64,000 nt of DNA from Flavobacterium sp. AED (GCF_000812945.1 NZ_JSYM01000001.1:310001-374000); one strand, 5' to 3'. Positions 53,924 through 63,787 are shown, counted from the first letter of the stretch. Program-made: numbers and translations. Notes: generated by a model from the sequence alone, not told the origin.

Positions 53924-55678
53924 TTAATTAGCCACCGAAAATTGCGAGTCATACAAGTTCTTGTAATACCCACTTTCACGGTTGATTAATTCTTGGTGCG
54001 TGCCTTGCTCCACTATTAATCCTTTATCCATCACCACAATTTTATCAGCATTGACAATGGTTGCGAGTCTATGCGCTATTACAATTGAAGTTCTACCTTG
54101 AGTGATAGTCTCAGTGGCACGTTGAATCAATTCTTCGGAATAGGTGTCAATCGATGAAGTGGCTTCATCCAAAATCAAAATACTTGGATTACTCACATAT
54201 GCTCTCAAAAACGCAATCAACTGACGCTGTCCTGATGAAAGCATAACACCACGTTCTTTTACATCAAAATCATAATTATCAGGTAAACTCATAATGAAAT
54301 CGTGAACGCCAATTTTTTTGGCTGCAGCCAAAACCTGTTCTCTGCTTATGGCTGTATTATTCAAGGTAATGTTGTTGAAAATACTATCGGCAAAAAGGAA
54401 AACATCCTGTAAAACCACGGCAATTTGCGTACGCAATGAACTTAACGTATAATGTTCTATGTTGTGATTGTCAATGTAAATAGAGCCACTGTTTATTTCA
54501 TAAAAACGGTTTAACAAGTTGATAATCGTTGATTTACCCGCTCCAGTAGAACCTACAATGGCAATGGTTTGTCCCGCATTTACTTCAAGGTTAATTCCTT
54601 TAATCACATCTTCTTCAGGAATGTAACCAAAACGTACGTTTTCGAATTTTATATCTCCCTTGAAAATGGGCGCTTCAATTGTTCCGGTATCTTGTATTTG
54701 GTCTTGAGTATCCAAAATATCAAAAACACGATTCGCCGCAATCATTCCCAGTTGCATCTCGTTGAATTTATCCGCAATTTGGCGCAATGGATTAAACAAC
54801 ATTCCTATAAACATTGTGTAAGAGAACAAATCTCCAAAAGTGGTAAAATGATCGCCATTTAATATTTTAATTCCACCGTACAACACGATAAATCCTAATG
54901 TTAATGATGAAATAATATCAGCGATAGGGAAGAAGATGGAGTTATAAAGAATGGTTTTTATCCAAGCTCTGTTGTGCTTGTCATTAATGCTTTTAAATTT
55001 TTCAAATTCAATATCTTCTCTGTTGAAAAGTTGCACAATTTTCATTCCCGTCACACGTTCTTGAACAAAAGAGTTCATGTTGGCAATTTGCGTACGCACT
55101 TCCTCAAAAGCCACTTGCATTTTCTTTTGGAAAATTCGGGTGAAGAAAACCAGAATTGGCATAGCCACAATAACAATCCAAGTCAGCGTCCAGTTCATGT
55201 AGAACATAAAAAGAAGTACCACAACCATTTTCATCAAGTCACTGATAATCATGAATAATCCCTGACTAAAAATTCGGGCAATTGCCTCAATATCCGATAC
55301 GGAACGGGTTACGAGTTGCCCCACAGGAACAAGATCAAAATACTTCATTCTAAAACTCAACAAGTGTTTGAACAGTTTTGTTCGGATGTCTTTCACGATG
55401 TCCTGACCCAGCCAGTTTGCCCAGTATACAAAGTAAAACTGCGAAAATACTTCCATCAACAGCACCATTCCCATCAGGATTACATACATTAATAATCCTT
55501 GTTGGTCGTGGGTTTTTATATAACCATCAACCGTTTGCTTCAATAAATAAGGGCGCAAGGCCGCAAATATAGATAGCGAAATGGCAAAAATAATCACGCC
55601 GTTAAAACGCCATTGGTACGGTTTCGTATATTGTAATATTCGTTTGAATAATCGGGTATCAAATGCTTTTGCTTTCAT
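53924..55678 (-). CDS. ABC exporter (MsbA-like, ATPase fused to permease)
   Basis: The 584-residue half-transporter has six membrane helices (about 20-310) and an ATPase domain (about 345-580). The ATPase has Walker A VGSTGAGKST, a Q-loop in VVLQDVFLF, the signature MLSSGQRQLIAF, Walker B ILILDEATSSID and the switch His in IVIAHRLAT. It works as a homodimer or heterodimer to export lipids or drugs. The signature has LSSGQ instead of LSGGQ, a mild and common variant. Copy 2 of the recurring element lies just upstream. Confidence 0.9.
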   Translation of the reverse strand: MKAKAFDTRLFKRILQYTKPYQWRFNGVIIFAISLSIFAALRPYLLKQTVDGYIKTHDQQGLLMYVILMGMVLLMEVFSQFYFVYWANWLGQDIVKDIRTKLFKHLLSFRMKYFDLVPVGQLVTRSVSDIEAIARIFSQGLFMIISDLMKMVVVLLFMFYMNWTLTWIVIVAMPILVFFTRIFQKKMQVAFEEVRTQIANMNSFVQERVTGMKIVQLFNREDIEFEKFKSINDKHNRAWIKTILYNSIFFPIADIISSLTLGFIVLYGGIKILNGDHFTTFGDLFSYTMFIGMLFNPLRQIADKFNEMQLGMIAANRVFDILDTQDQIQDTGTIEAPIFKGDIKFENVRFGYIPEEDVIKGINLEVNAGQTIAIVGSTGAGKSTIINLLNRFYEINSGSIYIDNHNIEHYTLSSLRTQIAVVLQDVFLFADSIFNNITLNNTAISREQVLAAAKKIGVHDFIMSLPDNYDFDVKERGVMLSSGQRQLIAFLRAYVSNPSILILDEATSSIDTYSEELIQRATETITQGRTSIVIAHRLATIVNADKIVVMDKGLIVEQGTHQELINRESGYYKNLYDSQFSVAN

Positions 55679-55707
55679 GTTTTTTGGATTTATCCTGATT
55701 GTTTTCA

Positions 55708-55798
55708 GGAGCTATTTCCAGCTATTCGTTTCAATCTTTTATGTTTTTAAAGAAAAAACATAAAAGGATTTCCACTGCTATCTGGGCTATTGCGTAAT
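55708..55798 (-). repeat. Recurring flavobacterial element, copy 2
   Basis: On the minus strand it reads AGCCCAGATAGCAGTGGAAA, then TCC, a hairpin TTTTATGTTTTT/AAAAACATAAAA, then GATTGAAACGAATAGCTGG and AAATAGCTCC. Flanks are almost identical to copy 3, but the hairpin differs. It begins inside the last codons of truA. Confidence 0.8.
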
Positions 55799-56557
55799 GT
55801 AATCGTATTCTATTTTGGTTAAATATAAACCATGCGCCGGAACCGAAAAACCTGCTTTATCTCGGTTTTTACTTTCTATAATGGCAATAAAATCAGCCAG
55901 TGTAATCTTGTGTAATCCTATATTTACTAATGTTCCCACAATGGCCCGCACCATGTTTCGTAAAAAACGATTGGCCGAAATGGTGAAAATTAGATTGTCG
56001 TTTTCTTGTTTGTCTGCGCCCTGTTCGGCTGTGCCTCGAGTCCAATACGCTTCAAAAATCGTGCAGTCAAATGTGTTCACATCCGTATTTACTTTAGAGA
56101 AACATTGAAAATCAGTAAAATTAAACAATAATTTGGCCGCTTCATTCATTAAATCCACATCTAATTTTTGATGGAAATACCAACTTTGCTCTTGCGAAAA
56201 AACATCTTTAAATGTGTTGATATGGTATTCATACGTTCTTTTAGTCGCGTCAAAACGCGTGTGTGCTTCGTCGTGAACGGGAATAATGGTATAAATGACA
56301 ATGTCTTTGGGTAAGTAAGAGTTGAGTTTGTGAACTAAATTTGAAATCTCAAATGGTTTTTCAAAATCGAAATGTGCAAACATTTCTTTAGCATGAACGC
56401 CCGTATCGGTGCGTCCGGCTCCCATAAGATTAATCTCGGTATTTAATAGTACCGAAAATGCTTTGTTCATCGTTTCCTGAACTGAGGCAGCATTGGGTTG
56501 GTATTGCCAGCCGTGATAATGGGTTCCGTTGTATGCTAATTTTATGAAGTACCTCAA
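55787..56557 (-). CDS. truA: tRNA pseudouridine(38-40) synthase
   Basis: TruA converts uridines 38-40 of tRNA anticodon arms to pseudouridine. The 256 residues include KLAYNGTHYHGWQYQP at the start, the catalytic D51 in GAGRTDTGVHAKE and the C-terminal segment FLRNMVRAIVGTLVNIG. It is flanked on both sides by inverted copies of a recurring repeat, and a 7-bp tandem repeat lies just upstream of its start. Confidence 0.94.
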   Translation of the reverse strand: MRYFIKLAYNGTHYHGWQYQPNAASVQETMNKAFSVLLNTEINLMGAGRTDTGVHAKEMFAHFDFEKPFEISNLVHKLNSYLPKDIVIYTIIPVHDEAHTRFDATKRTYEYHINTFKDVFSQEQSWYFHQKLDVDLMNEAAKLLFNFTDFQCFSKVNTDVNTFDCTIFEAYWTRGTAEQGADKQENDNLIFTISANRFLRNMVRAIVGTLVNIGLHKITLADFIAIIESKNRDKAGFSVPAHGLYLTKIEYDYITQ

Positions 56558-56562
56558 GGTTA

Positions 56563-56594
56563 GATTTCAGATTTCAGATTTCAGATTTCAGATT
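56563..56594. repeat. Heptanucleotide tandem repeat upstream of truA
   Basis: GATTTCA occurs four times in a row followed by a partial GATT, starting 6 bases before the truA start codon. Such a run can change length by slippage. Confidence 0.85.
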
Positions 56595-56744
56595 GTTCTG
56601 AAAGAAATCGTGTTTTATACAATTAAAGTAGCAAAGATACTTATTAATTTTTGTGTCACGAAGTTGCTATGGCGCAAAAGTTTGTTAAGTTTTAAATGGA
56701 TTTTTTATTTGGAATTTGAATGTTTAATTTTACCACAAAATCCT

Positions 56745-56823
56745 AGCCCAGATAGCAGTGAAAATCCTTTATTGTTTTTTTTTAAAACAATAAAGATTGA
56801 AACGAATAGCTGGAAATAGCTCC
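56745..56823 (+). repeat. Recurring flavobacterial element, copy 3
   Basis: AGCCCAGATAGCAGTGAAAA, TCC, a hairpin CTTTATTGTTTT/AAAACAATAAAG, then GATTGAAACGAATAGCTGG and AAATAGCTCC. It lies just before the YfcE-like gene, in inverted orientation to copy 2. Confidence 0.8.
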
Positions 56824-56857
56824 AGATTGCTTCGTTCCTCGCAATGACAATATAAAT

Positions 56858-57355
56858 ATGAAAAAAATTTTACTCCTTTCGGATACACACAGTCACATTG
56901 ATGATACCATTTTAAAATATGTCGTTCAGGCGGATGAAGTTTGGCATGCGGGCGATATTGGGGATTTAGCTGTAACCGATGCGATAAAAAAACTAAAGCC
57001 GTTGCGTTGTGTTTATGGTAATATTGATGATGCTAAAGCTAGATTAGAATTCCCATTACACAACCGTTTTATGTGTGAGGGAGTGGATGTTTGGATTACA
57101 CATATTGGCGGTTATCCAGGGAAATACAATCCCAGTATTAAAGCGGAGATGGATGCAAATCCTCCCAAATTATTTATTTGCGGGCATTCGCATATTTTAA
57201 AAGTAATATTTGATAAAAAGCATAATCTCTTGCATATGAATCCCGGAGCAGCAGGAAAAAGTGGCTTTCATCAGGTACGCACCATGTTGCGTTTTGTGAT
57301 TGAAGGGGATAAAATTAAAGATTTGGAAATTATAGAAATAGAGAAAAAAGGGTAG
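56858..57355 (+). CDS. YfcE/MJ0936-family metallophosphodiesterase
   Basis: The 165-residue protein has the calcineurin-like metal sites: SDTHSH at the start, HAGDIGD, GNIDD, ITHIGG and the GHSH motif in FICGHSHIL. It binds two metal ions and cleaves phosphodiesters; the natural substrate is not established for the family. It converges with the TPR kinase gene, the two stops lying 3 bases apart. Confidence 0.9.
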   Translation: MKKILLLSDTHSHIDDTILKYVVQADEVWHAGDIGDLAVTDAIKKLKPLRCVYGNIDDAKARLEFPLHNRFMCEGVDVWITHIGGYPGKYNPSIKAEMDANPPKLFICGHSHILKVIFDKKHNLLHMNPGAAGKSGFHQVRTMLRFVIEGDKIKDLEIIEIEKKG

Positions 57356-57358
57356 CTT

Positions 57359-59053
57359 TTATTTAGCGGCAATAGGTACAATAATATAGATTGATGTTCC
57401 ATAATGTTGTTTTGAATCGATGGAAATACCTCCTTTTAAATTGTTAATTCTCGCTTGAATCTGATTGAGTCCAAAACCTTCAAGTATATGAAAATGAGCG
57501 GGATCAAAACCTTTTCCATTGTCATAGACATGAATTTGAAGCAGATTGTTATTTTCTTGAATGGTAACCTTAGCAGAATTTGCTTGGCTGTGCTTCGTAA
57601 TATTGTTTAAAAGTTCACTGACTATAAAATAAATTTTCATTTCAAATTCTTCATTATAACGCGTTTTTGTAGACACGGAACTCGAATACTTAAATTCAAT
57701 TACGGAATTTGAGTTTTTTTCACATAAATCTTCTAGTGCATAAAATAAACCAAAACGTGCTAAAAGTGTAGGCATCAGTTCATGGGATAAATCGCGAACT
57801 TTATCATGAGCTTCTTCAAGTATAGCTTTGGTTTTTAATATTTCTTGGGGTGGTAACAGGTTTTGTGAAGTAAAAACATTTAAATGTAATCCTGCAGAAG
57901 ACAGCAAGGCACTAATATTGTCATGCAAAAAAGAAGCGATTTTTTTTCTTTCTAATTCCTGTCCGTTGATGGATGCGTTGATGATGTTTTCCTGAATTTT
58001 GCTTTGTAAGTCTTTTAGTTTGTTGTTCTGTTTTAGCCTTGTATTTTGAAATAAAAAATAAAAAAGAATAATGATTAAGAGCAGTAACGAAATGACGATA
58101 ATACTAATTTTTCTATTTTTATTCTGTTTTTCTATTAGTAAATTTTGCTTGGTTTTGTATTTGGTTTCTATGTTGTCAATTTCTCTTTTGTAGCGATCAA
58201 TCTCAAGGTTAATTCCTGCAACATTTGTTTTTTTTAGTTTTTCTTCATAATTAAGTTCAGCCGTAATTGAGTTATAAAGAGTCAGGTTTTCGTATGCTTT
58301 TTGGAACGCTCTATTTTTTAATAAAAACTTGGAATATTCTAAATGCGAAAAAGACAAATCTGATTTTTCATTTCCTTCCGTGCCGTATTTTATGGCATTT
58401 TGAAAAAAGTAATTGGCTTTTCCGGGATTATTTTTATAGCTATTGTACATGCCATTGAGCATGTTCAGTGCTACAATTGTAGATTCATCACCATATTTTT
58501 TGTGGTATTTATTGATATATACTAAATAGGGGTAACCGTCATCAAAACGACCAATGTCAAAGTAAGCCCAAGTTATATTGAGTTTTGTAAAAACAATTTG
58601 GGCAAAATCATTTGTTTTTTGACTGTATTCTAATGATTTTTTGTAACAAACAATTCCTTTCTCATATTGTTTTTTATCAAAACAATAAATATTCCCTAAA
58701 TTGTTATAGAGCCAATTTTTTAATTCGCTATTATTAGTTCTTTTAGCATAAAACAAGCCTTTTTTATAGTAAAAAAAGGCTTTGTCGAATTCTGTTAATT
58801 CATCAAAATTTGCTGCAATGGTATTGTAAATAGAGGCGATGAGATTGTCATCCTTAACAGTGATGGCATAATGTAAAGCGATTCTTGATTGTACGAGTGA
58901 TTTTTCAAAATTGCCCGTTTTCATATATTTATTGGCCTCTTTTGCTAATAGTGTAATTTCTTCCTTAGTAGGTATTTTTTCTTGGGCAAAAAAAGAAGCA
59001 CTAGAAAGGAATAGCAATAGAAAGAGTACAATGTTAATTCGAATTTTAGGCAT
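57359..59053 (-). CDS. TPR sensor histidine kinase of the NarX/HisKA_3 type
   Basis: The 564-residue protein has a signal peptide (about 1-23), TPR-like repeats in the periplasm (about 30-250), a coiled coil, one membrane helix (316-336), and a second coiled coil. A HisKA_3 domain follows with H377 in KKIASFLHDNISALLSSA. The ATPase domain has ELLNNITKHSQA and VYDNGKGFD. This Bacteroidota class works with LuxR-type regulators. The partner regulator lies 11 bases upstream in the same operon. Confidence 0.9.
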   Translation of the reverse strand: MPKIRINIVLFLLLFLSSASFFAQEKIPTKEEITLLAKEANKYMKTGNFEKSLVQSRIALHYAITVKDDNLIASIYNTIAANFDELTEFDKAFFYYKKGLFYAKRTNNSELKNWLYNNLGNIYCFDKKQYEKGIVCYKKSLEYSQKTNDFAQIVFTKLNITWAYFDIGRFDDGYPYLVYINKYHKKYGDESTIVALNMLNGMYNSYKNNPGKANYFFQNAIKYGTEGNEKSDLSFSHLEYSKFLLKNRAFQKAYENLTLYNSITAELNYEEKLKKTNVAGINLEIDRYKREIDNIETKYKTKQNLLIEKQNKNRKISIIVISLLLLIIILFYFLFQNTRLKQNNKLKDLQSKIQENIINASINGQELERKKIASFLHDNISALLSSAGLHLNVFTSQNLLPPQEILKTKAILEEAHDKVRDLSHELMPTLLARFGLFYALEDLCEKNSNSVIEFKYSSSVSTKTRYNEEFEMKIYFIVSELLNNITKHSQANSAKVTIQENNNLLQIHVYDNGKGFDPAHFHILEGFGLNQIQARINNLKGGISIDSKQHYGTSIYIIVPIAAK

Positions 59054-59064
59054 AAAAAGAGCTT

Positions 59065-59727
59065 TTATTGCTTAATCAAATTGTTTTTAAGAGCATATTT
59101 TACTAAACTAATAGTGTTTTTTGCATCTAATTTTTTCATTATATTCTTACGGTGTGTTTCTACGGTATTGACACTGATAAAGAGTTGTTCGCTAATTTCC
59201 TTACCGCTATATTCTAAAGAAATCAAAGTGATGATTTCTAATTCGCGTCCAGTTAAAATGGAGTTTGTAATCGGTTCTGATTTATTTAGTTTTGGATTGT
59301 TTTTTGTAAATGAATTAAAGATTTTTTCTCTAACAGATTGGCAAAAATATTCCTCTCCTCTGGAAACGGCTTCAATAGCTTCTACAATATTTTCGCCTGC
59401 GCATTTTTTTGTCAGATAACCACTAGCGCCAAGTTTCATTATTTCTTTGATCAATTTTAGTTCGTCATAGCTGGAAAGAATAATAACCTTGCAGGGAAAG
59501 CCCTTTTCGGAAAATTCTTTAATGACTTCAATGCCATCTTTTTCAGGCATGTTAATATCCAAAACAAGAATGTCAGATTTGTTATTGATAACATCGTCAT
59601 AAATAGTAGTTCCATTTAAAGAAAACCCCACTACTTCAAAATTAGGAATGGTTTGCAGTAAAGTACTGATTCCGTCAATGAGTATTTGATGATCGTCTGC
59701 TAAATGGATTCTGGTTCTTGTTTTCAT
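59065..59727 (-). CDS. NarL/LuxR-type response regulator
   Basis: From the ATG at 59727 (MKTRTRIHLADDHQ) the regulator has 220 residues; an ATG at 59748 is less typical. The receiver has D-D in LADDHQ, the acceptor Asp in ILVLDINMPEKDG, Ser in IILSSYDE and Lys in GYLTKKCAGE. The C-terminal LuxR helix-turn-helix is TGRELEIITLISLEYSGKEI with VNTVETHRKNIMKKL. It should be phosphorylated by the TPR kinase next to it and act on DNA. It is the only regulator in the window with a clear DNA-binding output. Confidence 0.92.
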   Translation of the reverse strand: MKTRTRIHLADDHQILIDGISTLLQTIPNFEVVGFSLNGTTIYDDVINNKSDILVLDINMPEKDGIEVIKEFSEKGFPCKVIILSSYDELKLIKEIMKLGASGYLTKKCAGENIVEAIEAVSRGEEYFCQSVREKIFNSFTKNNPKLNKSEPITNSILTGRELEIITLISLEYSGKEISEQLFISVNTVETHRKNIMKKLDAKNTISLVKYALKNNLIKQ

Positions 59728-59801
59728 AATGAAATTACTACGTTTCAAATTTAGAAAAATATAATGGATTATTTAGTAAGATTTTTAGTATTTATAAGCA
59801 C

Positions 59802-59829
59802 AAAAAAACCCGAACTGTTACATTCGGGT
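59802..59829 (-). terminator. Terminator of the DUF4293 gene
   Basis: The stem ACCCGAA/TTCGGGT with A7/T7 on the outside lies about 33 bases after the stop at 59862. Confidence 0.85.
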
Positions 59830-59861
59830 CTTCTTCGCACTAATAAATTAAGTTTATAGGT

Positions 59862-60275
59862 TTACCTCAATCTATCCACAGATTTTACAAGATCTTCATC
59901 CTTTTTGATGGCCTTATTAGCCAAGACTAATAATACGATAGCAACTACAGGTAGAAACATCCCAATACCTTTCTCTGAAACAGCGAGTGTTTCTCCAGAT
60001 AAGTTTAGTGAACGATATACAAACAATCCTAATAAAATTAAATTTAATATTATGTTCAATCTGCCAATGACAAATTGATTTTGTCTTTTTTTATACGATA
60101 CAATACTTAATAAAGTAAGCGTTGTGCTTAAACCAAACAAGATTACATAAACTTGATCTTGCATAAATAAAAAATCAGTACCATTGTTCATTGTCCATAA
60201 AGGAATAAAAAATGGTAAAATTCCTGTCACTACAAAAGCAAGAAATAAATAAATGGTTTGAATTCTTTGTATCAT
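59862..60275 (-). CDS. DUF4293 membrane protein
   Basis: The 137-residue protein begins MIQRIQTIYLFLAF, the typical DUF4293 start, and has four membrane helices and a charged tail. It is found next to rho in many Bacteroidota, as here (divergent, 181 bases apart). No function is known. Confidence 0.88.
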   Translation of the reverse strand: MIQRIQTIYLFLAFVVTGILPFFIPLWTMNNGTDFLFMQDQVYVILFGLSTTLTLLSIVSYKKRQNQFVIGRLNIILNLILLGLFVYRSLNLSGETLAVSEKGIGMFLPVVAIVLLVLANKAIKKDEDLVKSVDRLR

Positions 60276-60456
60276 GGTTTGAATTTGTTCTACAAAAATA
60301 TATTTTCTTTTTTATAAATGCTATTGTATGATAAAATTTTATTCGTATTATTGCATCATAATACCGTAAGCACTTCATACTGCGGTTGATTCAAAACAAA
60401 AAAGTTTACTACCTATCTTTACAATTTTCCAAAATAATTAAACTCATAGAACATTC

Positions 60457-62286
60457 ATGTTTGATATTTCTGCATTAAAAGAAATGAAGCTATCTGAGCT
60501 TCAAGAAATAGCTAAATCAGCTAAAACCATAAAGTTTAACGGTGTAAAAAAAGATACTTTAATTAGTCAAATTTTAGAGCATCAAGTGGCTACTAACGTT
60601 GATTCAGCTTTAGATTCTAAAAAGGAAAGTAATGTTGAAGACGATAAACCCAAAAGAGCGCGAATCGTTCCTGTTAAAAAAGTAGCGATACAAAAAGCGG
60701 TAAAAAATACGCTGTTTGAAAAAGAAGAAACTGCAACAGAAATAAGTACTCCAGTTGAAGAAAATCTTCCTTCAATTGAACCAGCACCAAGAGAAGAGGA
60801 TATTACTCCAATTGCAGAACAACCAGTAGATGGAGAGAAAAAAGTAGGTAAAATTATTAAATTTAATAAATCAGCCTACGAAAAGAAAATTGCTTTAAAA
60901 AAGGATAAGGAAGAAGTAAAAGAAGCAACCAAAGAGAATGTAGAGGTTACAGATGCAGCCATTGAAGATAAAACGGAAGCTCCTGCTGCACCGGTTAAAA
61001 AGATAAATCCAAATCAATTACATAAGCAGAATCCAAATCAGAATCCTAACCAAAACCCAAATCAAAACGGGAATGGAAATGGGAATGGAAATGGGAATGG
61101 AAATGGAAATGGGAATCAAAATCCAAATTTTAAAAATAAGAAAAGTAATTTTGCTGCTTCTGATTTTGAATTTGACGGAATTATAGAAAGTGAAGGTGTT
61201 CTTGAAATGATGCCTGATGGGTATGGTTTCTTACGCTCTTCAGATTACAACTATTTGGCTTCACCAGATGATATTTATCTATCGACTTCTCAAATAAGAT
61301 TGTTCGGCCTTAAAACCGGAGATACCGTAAAAGGAGTGGTTCGCCCACCAAAAGAAGGTGAAAAATTTTTCCCATTAGTACGCGTTTTAAAAATAAACGG
61401 ACACGATCCTCAAGTAGTTCGTGATAGAGTTTCATTTGAACATTTAACGCCTGTTTTTCCTTCAGAGAAATTTAAATTGGCGGAGAAGCAAAGCACGATT
61501 TCAACACGAATTATTGATTTGTTTTCACCAATAGGAAAAGGACAACGTGGAATGATTGTGGCGCAACCTAAAACTGGTAAAACGATGTTGCTTAAGGAAA
61601 TTGCCAATGCTATTGCGGCGAACCATCCTGAAGTGTATTTAATTGTTTTATTGATTGATGAACGCCCGGAAGAGGTTACCGATATGCAACGTAGTGTGCG
61701 TGGCGAAGTAATTGCTTCTACATTTGACAGAGAACCACAAGAGCATGTTAAAATTGCAAATATCGTTCTTGAAAAAGCAAAACGTTTGGTAGAATGTGGT
61801 CACGATGTAGTGATTCTATTGGATTCCATTACCCGTTTAGCAAGAGCTTATAATACAGTACAACCAGCGTCAGGAAAAGTATTAAGTGGAGGTGTGGATG
61901 CGAATGCATTGCAAAAACCAAAACGTTTCTTTGGAGCTGCCCGTAATGTAGAAAATGGAGGTTCATTGAGTATTATCGCTACTGCATTGACAGAAACTGG
62001 TTCGAAAATGGATGAAGTTATCTTCGAAGAATTTAAAGGTACCGGTAATATGGAATTACAATTGGATAGAAAAATTGCAAACAAACGTATTTTTCCGGCT
62101 ATCGATTTGACTTCTTCAAGTACAAGACGTGATGATATGTTATTGGATCAAAAAACATTGCAAAGAATGTGGATTATGCGAAAATACCTTTCGGATATGA
62201 ACCCGGTAGAAGCAATGGATTTCATCAATGATCGTTTCAAGAAAACGAAGAATAATGAGGAGTTTTTAATCTCAATGAATGATTAA
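60457..62286 (+). CDS. rho: Transcription termination factor Rho
   Basis: Rho is the hexameric RNA helicase that ends transcription. The 609-residue protein has an N-terminal Rho_N helix domain (about 1-45), a long acidic/basic insert (50-190), an Asn/Gly/Pro-rich stretch (about 190-222) and the cold-shock-like RNA-binding domain (about 240-315). The ATPase domain has Walker A in [26 protein letters not shown], Walker [11 protein letters not shown] and the Q/R-loop regions. The insert, typical of Bacteroidota Rho, is partly made of repeated AATGG(A/G) hexamers near 61069-61116. A TATCTTTA box at 60414 may be the promoter. Confidence 0.95.
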   Translation: MFDISALKEMKLSELQEIAKSAKTIKFNGVKKDTLISQILEHQVATNVDSALDSKKESNVEDDKPKRARIVPVKKVAIQKAVKNTLFEKEETATEISTPVEENLPSIEPAPREEDITPIAEQPVDGEKKVGKIIKFNKSAYEKKIALKKDKEEVKEATKENVEVTDAAIEDKTEAPAAPVKKINPNQLHKQNPNQNPNQNPNQNGNGNGNGNGNGNGNGNQNPNFKNKKSNFAASDFEFDGIIESEGVLEMMPDGYGFLRSSDYNYLASPDDIYLSTSQIRLFGLKTGDTVKGVVRPPKEGEKFFPLVRVLKINGHDPQVVRDRVSFEHLTPVFPSEKFKLAEKQSTISTRIIDLFSPIGKGQRGMIVAQPKTGKTMLLKEIANAIAANHPEVYLIVLLIDERPEEVTDMQRSVRGEVIASTFDREPQEHVKIANIVLEKAKRLVECGHDVVILLDSITRLARAYNTVQPASGKVLSGGVDANALQKPKRFFGAARNVENGGSLSIIATALTETGSKMDEVIFEEFKGTGNMELQLDRKIANKRIFPAIDLTSSSTRRDDMLLDQKTLQRMWIMRKYLSDMNPVEAMDFINDRFKKTKNNEEFLISMND

Positions 62287-62321
62287 GAAAAGTGTAAGAG
62301 AATTGAATAATGAACATATAT

Positions 62322-62369
62322 AAAACGCATAAAAAAATCCTCGAATTCGAGGATTTTTTTATGCGTTTT
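62322..62369. terminator. 48-bp perfect palindrome, bidirectional terminator
   Basis: Two 24-bp arms with no loop bases (AAAACGCAT, A7, TCCTCGAA and its complement) meet at 62345/62346. The inner stem has T7 on both strands. It ends rho and the convergent RsmB-family gene. Confidence 0.88.
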
Positions 62370-62387
62370 GAAGTCTAAATCTATATT

Positions 62388-63644
62388 TTATTCAATTTCT
62401 TTCTGTACTCTTTTTTCTTTTTGTTCTAAGTTTTCTTTACGTTCTAACAAAGCCATATAGAATCCGTCAAAACCAGACTCTGAAGCCAAGATTTTTTGGT
62501 CTTTCACAAAGTTGAATTGTTTTCCAATGTCAGTAGTTAAGAAACGAGCAATTTGTTCTTGATTTTCGGATGGTAATATAGAACAAGTAGCGTAAACTAA
62601 TTTTCCACCCGGTTTTACAATTTTAGAATAACTTTCTAAAACTTCCGATTGTACTTTACGGATGTTGTCGATAAATTCCGGTTTTAATTTCCATTTAGCA
62701 TCTGGATTTCTTTTTAGAACCCCTAATCCGCTACAAGGTGCGTCAATTAAAACACGGTCTGCTTTTTCGTGTAATTTTTTAATGATTTTTGTAGAATCAA
62801 TGATGCGGTATTCAATATTGAAAGCACCGTCTCTTTTGGCTCTGATTTTTAATTGCTTCAATTTGCTTTCATACAAATCCATAGCAATTAATTGTCCTTT
62901 GTTTTCCATTAAAGATGCAATGTGCAATGTTTTTCCACCTGCGCCAGCACAAGTGTCAACGACACGCATTCCTGGTTTTACATCAAGGAAAGCAGCCACT
63001 AATTGGGAGTTAGCATCCTGAACTTCAAAGAAACCTTGTTTGAAAGCATCAGTCAAGAAAACATTAGCTCTTTCTTTTAGCACTAAAGCATCAGGCTGAT
63101 TTTTCAACGTTTCTGTTTCAATGTTTAAATCCATCAAAATAGCACGTAGCGCTTCTCTGGTTGTCTTAAGTGTGTTTACTCTTAGAATTACCTTAGCAGG
63201 TTGGTTTTGAGCTGTTATTTCCGTTGCCCAAACTTTCTCTCCTAATTCTTTAACACCTAATTCATCCATCCAGTCCGGAATAGATTCTTTTAAGGCTCTC
63301 ACTTTTGAAAGTTCGTCAAAACGTCCTTTTATTTTTCTTTCCGGAGTTCCTTCCAGTTGGCGCCAATCAGGAATAGGGTAGCCTCTTAAAACTGCCCATA
63401 CAGAAAACATTCTCCAAAGATTGTCTCTGTCAAATGGTTCTTTTACTTCGGCTATTTCTGCGTATAATCTTTTCCAACGTACAATTTCGTAGATGGTTTC
63501 GGCAACAAATTTTCTGTCAGAGCTTCCCCAACGTTTGTCTTTTTTTAAGGATCGTGCTACCACTTTATCAGCATATTCGCCTTCATTAAATATGGCGTTC
63601 AAAGCATCGATGGTAGTATAAACTAAATTTCTGTGTAATCTCAT
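62388..63644 (-). CDS. RsmB/NOP-family rRNA (cytosine-C5) methyltransferase
   Basis: The 418-residue enzyme methylates a cytosine in RNA, probably 16S rRNA, using S-adenosylmethionine. It has a helical N-terminal part (about 1-140), a PUA-like region, and the Rossmann domain with VVDTCAGAGGKTLHIA. The two catalytic cysteines are seen in VLIDAPCSGLGVLKRNPD and VYATCSILPSENQEQ. The N-terminal NusB-like domain of E. coli RsmB is not obvious, so I give no gene symbol. Confidence 0.88.
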   Translation of the reverse strand: MRLHRNLVYTTIDALNAIFNEGEYADKVVARSLKKDKRWGSSDRKFVAETIYEIVRWKRLYAEIAEVKEPFDRDNLWRMFSVWAVLRGYPIPDWRQLEGTPERKIKGRFDELSKVRALKESIPDWMDELGVKELGEKVWATEITAQNQPAKVILRVNTLKTTREALRAILMDLNIETETLKNQPDALVLKERANVFLTDAFKQGFFEVQDANSQLVAAFLDVKPGMRVVDTCAGAGGKTLHIASLMENKGQLIAMDLYESKLKQLKIRAKRDGAFNIEYRIIDSTKIIKKLHEKADRVLIDAPCSGLGVLKRNPDAKWKLKPEFIDNIRKVQSEVLESYSKIVKPGGKLVYATCSILPSENQEQIARFLTTDIGKQFNFVKDQKILASESGFDGFYMALLERKENLEQKEKRVQKEIE

Positions 63645-63730
63645 TTTAAATAATTGAGGTGCAAAGGTACTATTAATTGATTGAATGTTATATTTTTAAT
63701 AATGAATGTTGTTTTTTAATTTTTAGTCAT

Positions 63731-63763
63731 AAAAAAACACTGTTTTCAAAACAGTGTTTTTTT
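63731..63763. terminator. Bidirectional terminator
   Basis: The stem AAACACTGTTTT/AAACAGTGTTT with A7 and T7 outside lies 25 bases beyond the stop of the minus-strand gene that enters from the right. Confidence 0.88.
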
Positions 63764-63787
63764 ATAAATTAGTAGGATTTAAAATCC

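Noticed and set aside
56563..56594. Short repeats considered as a CRISPR array
   Set aside because: The repeat unit is 7 bases without spacers and there are no cas genes; it is a simple tandem repeat.
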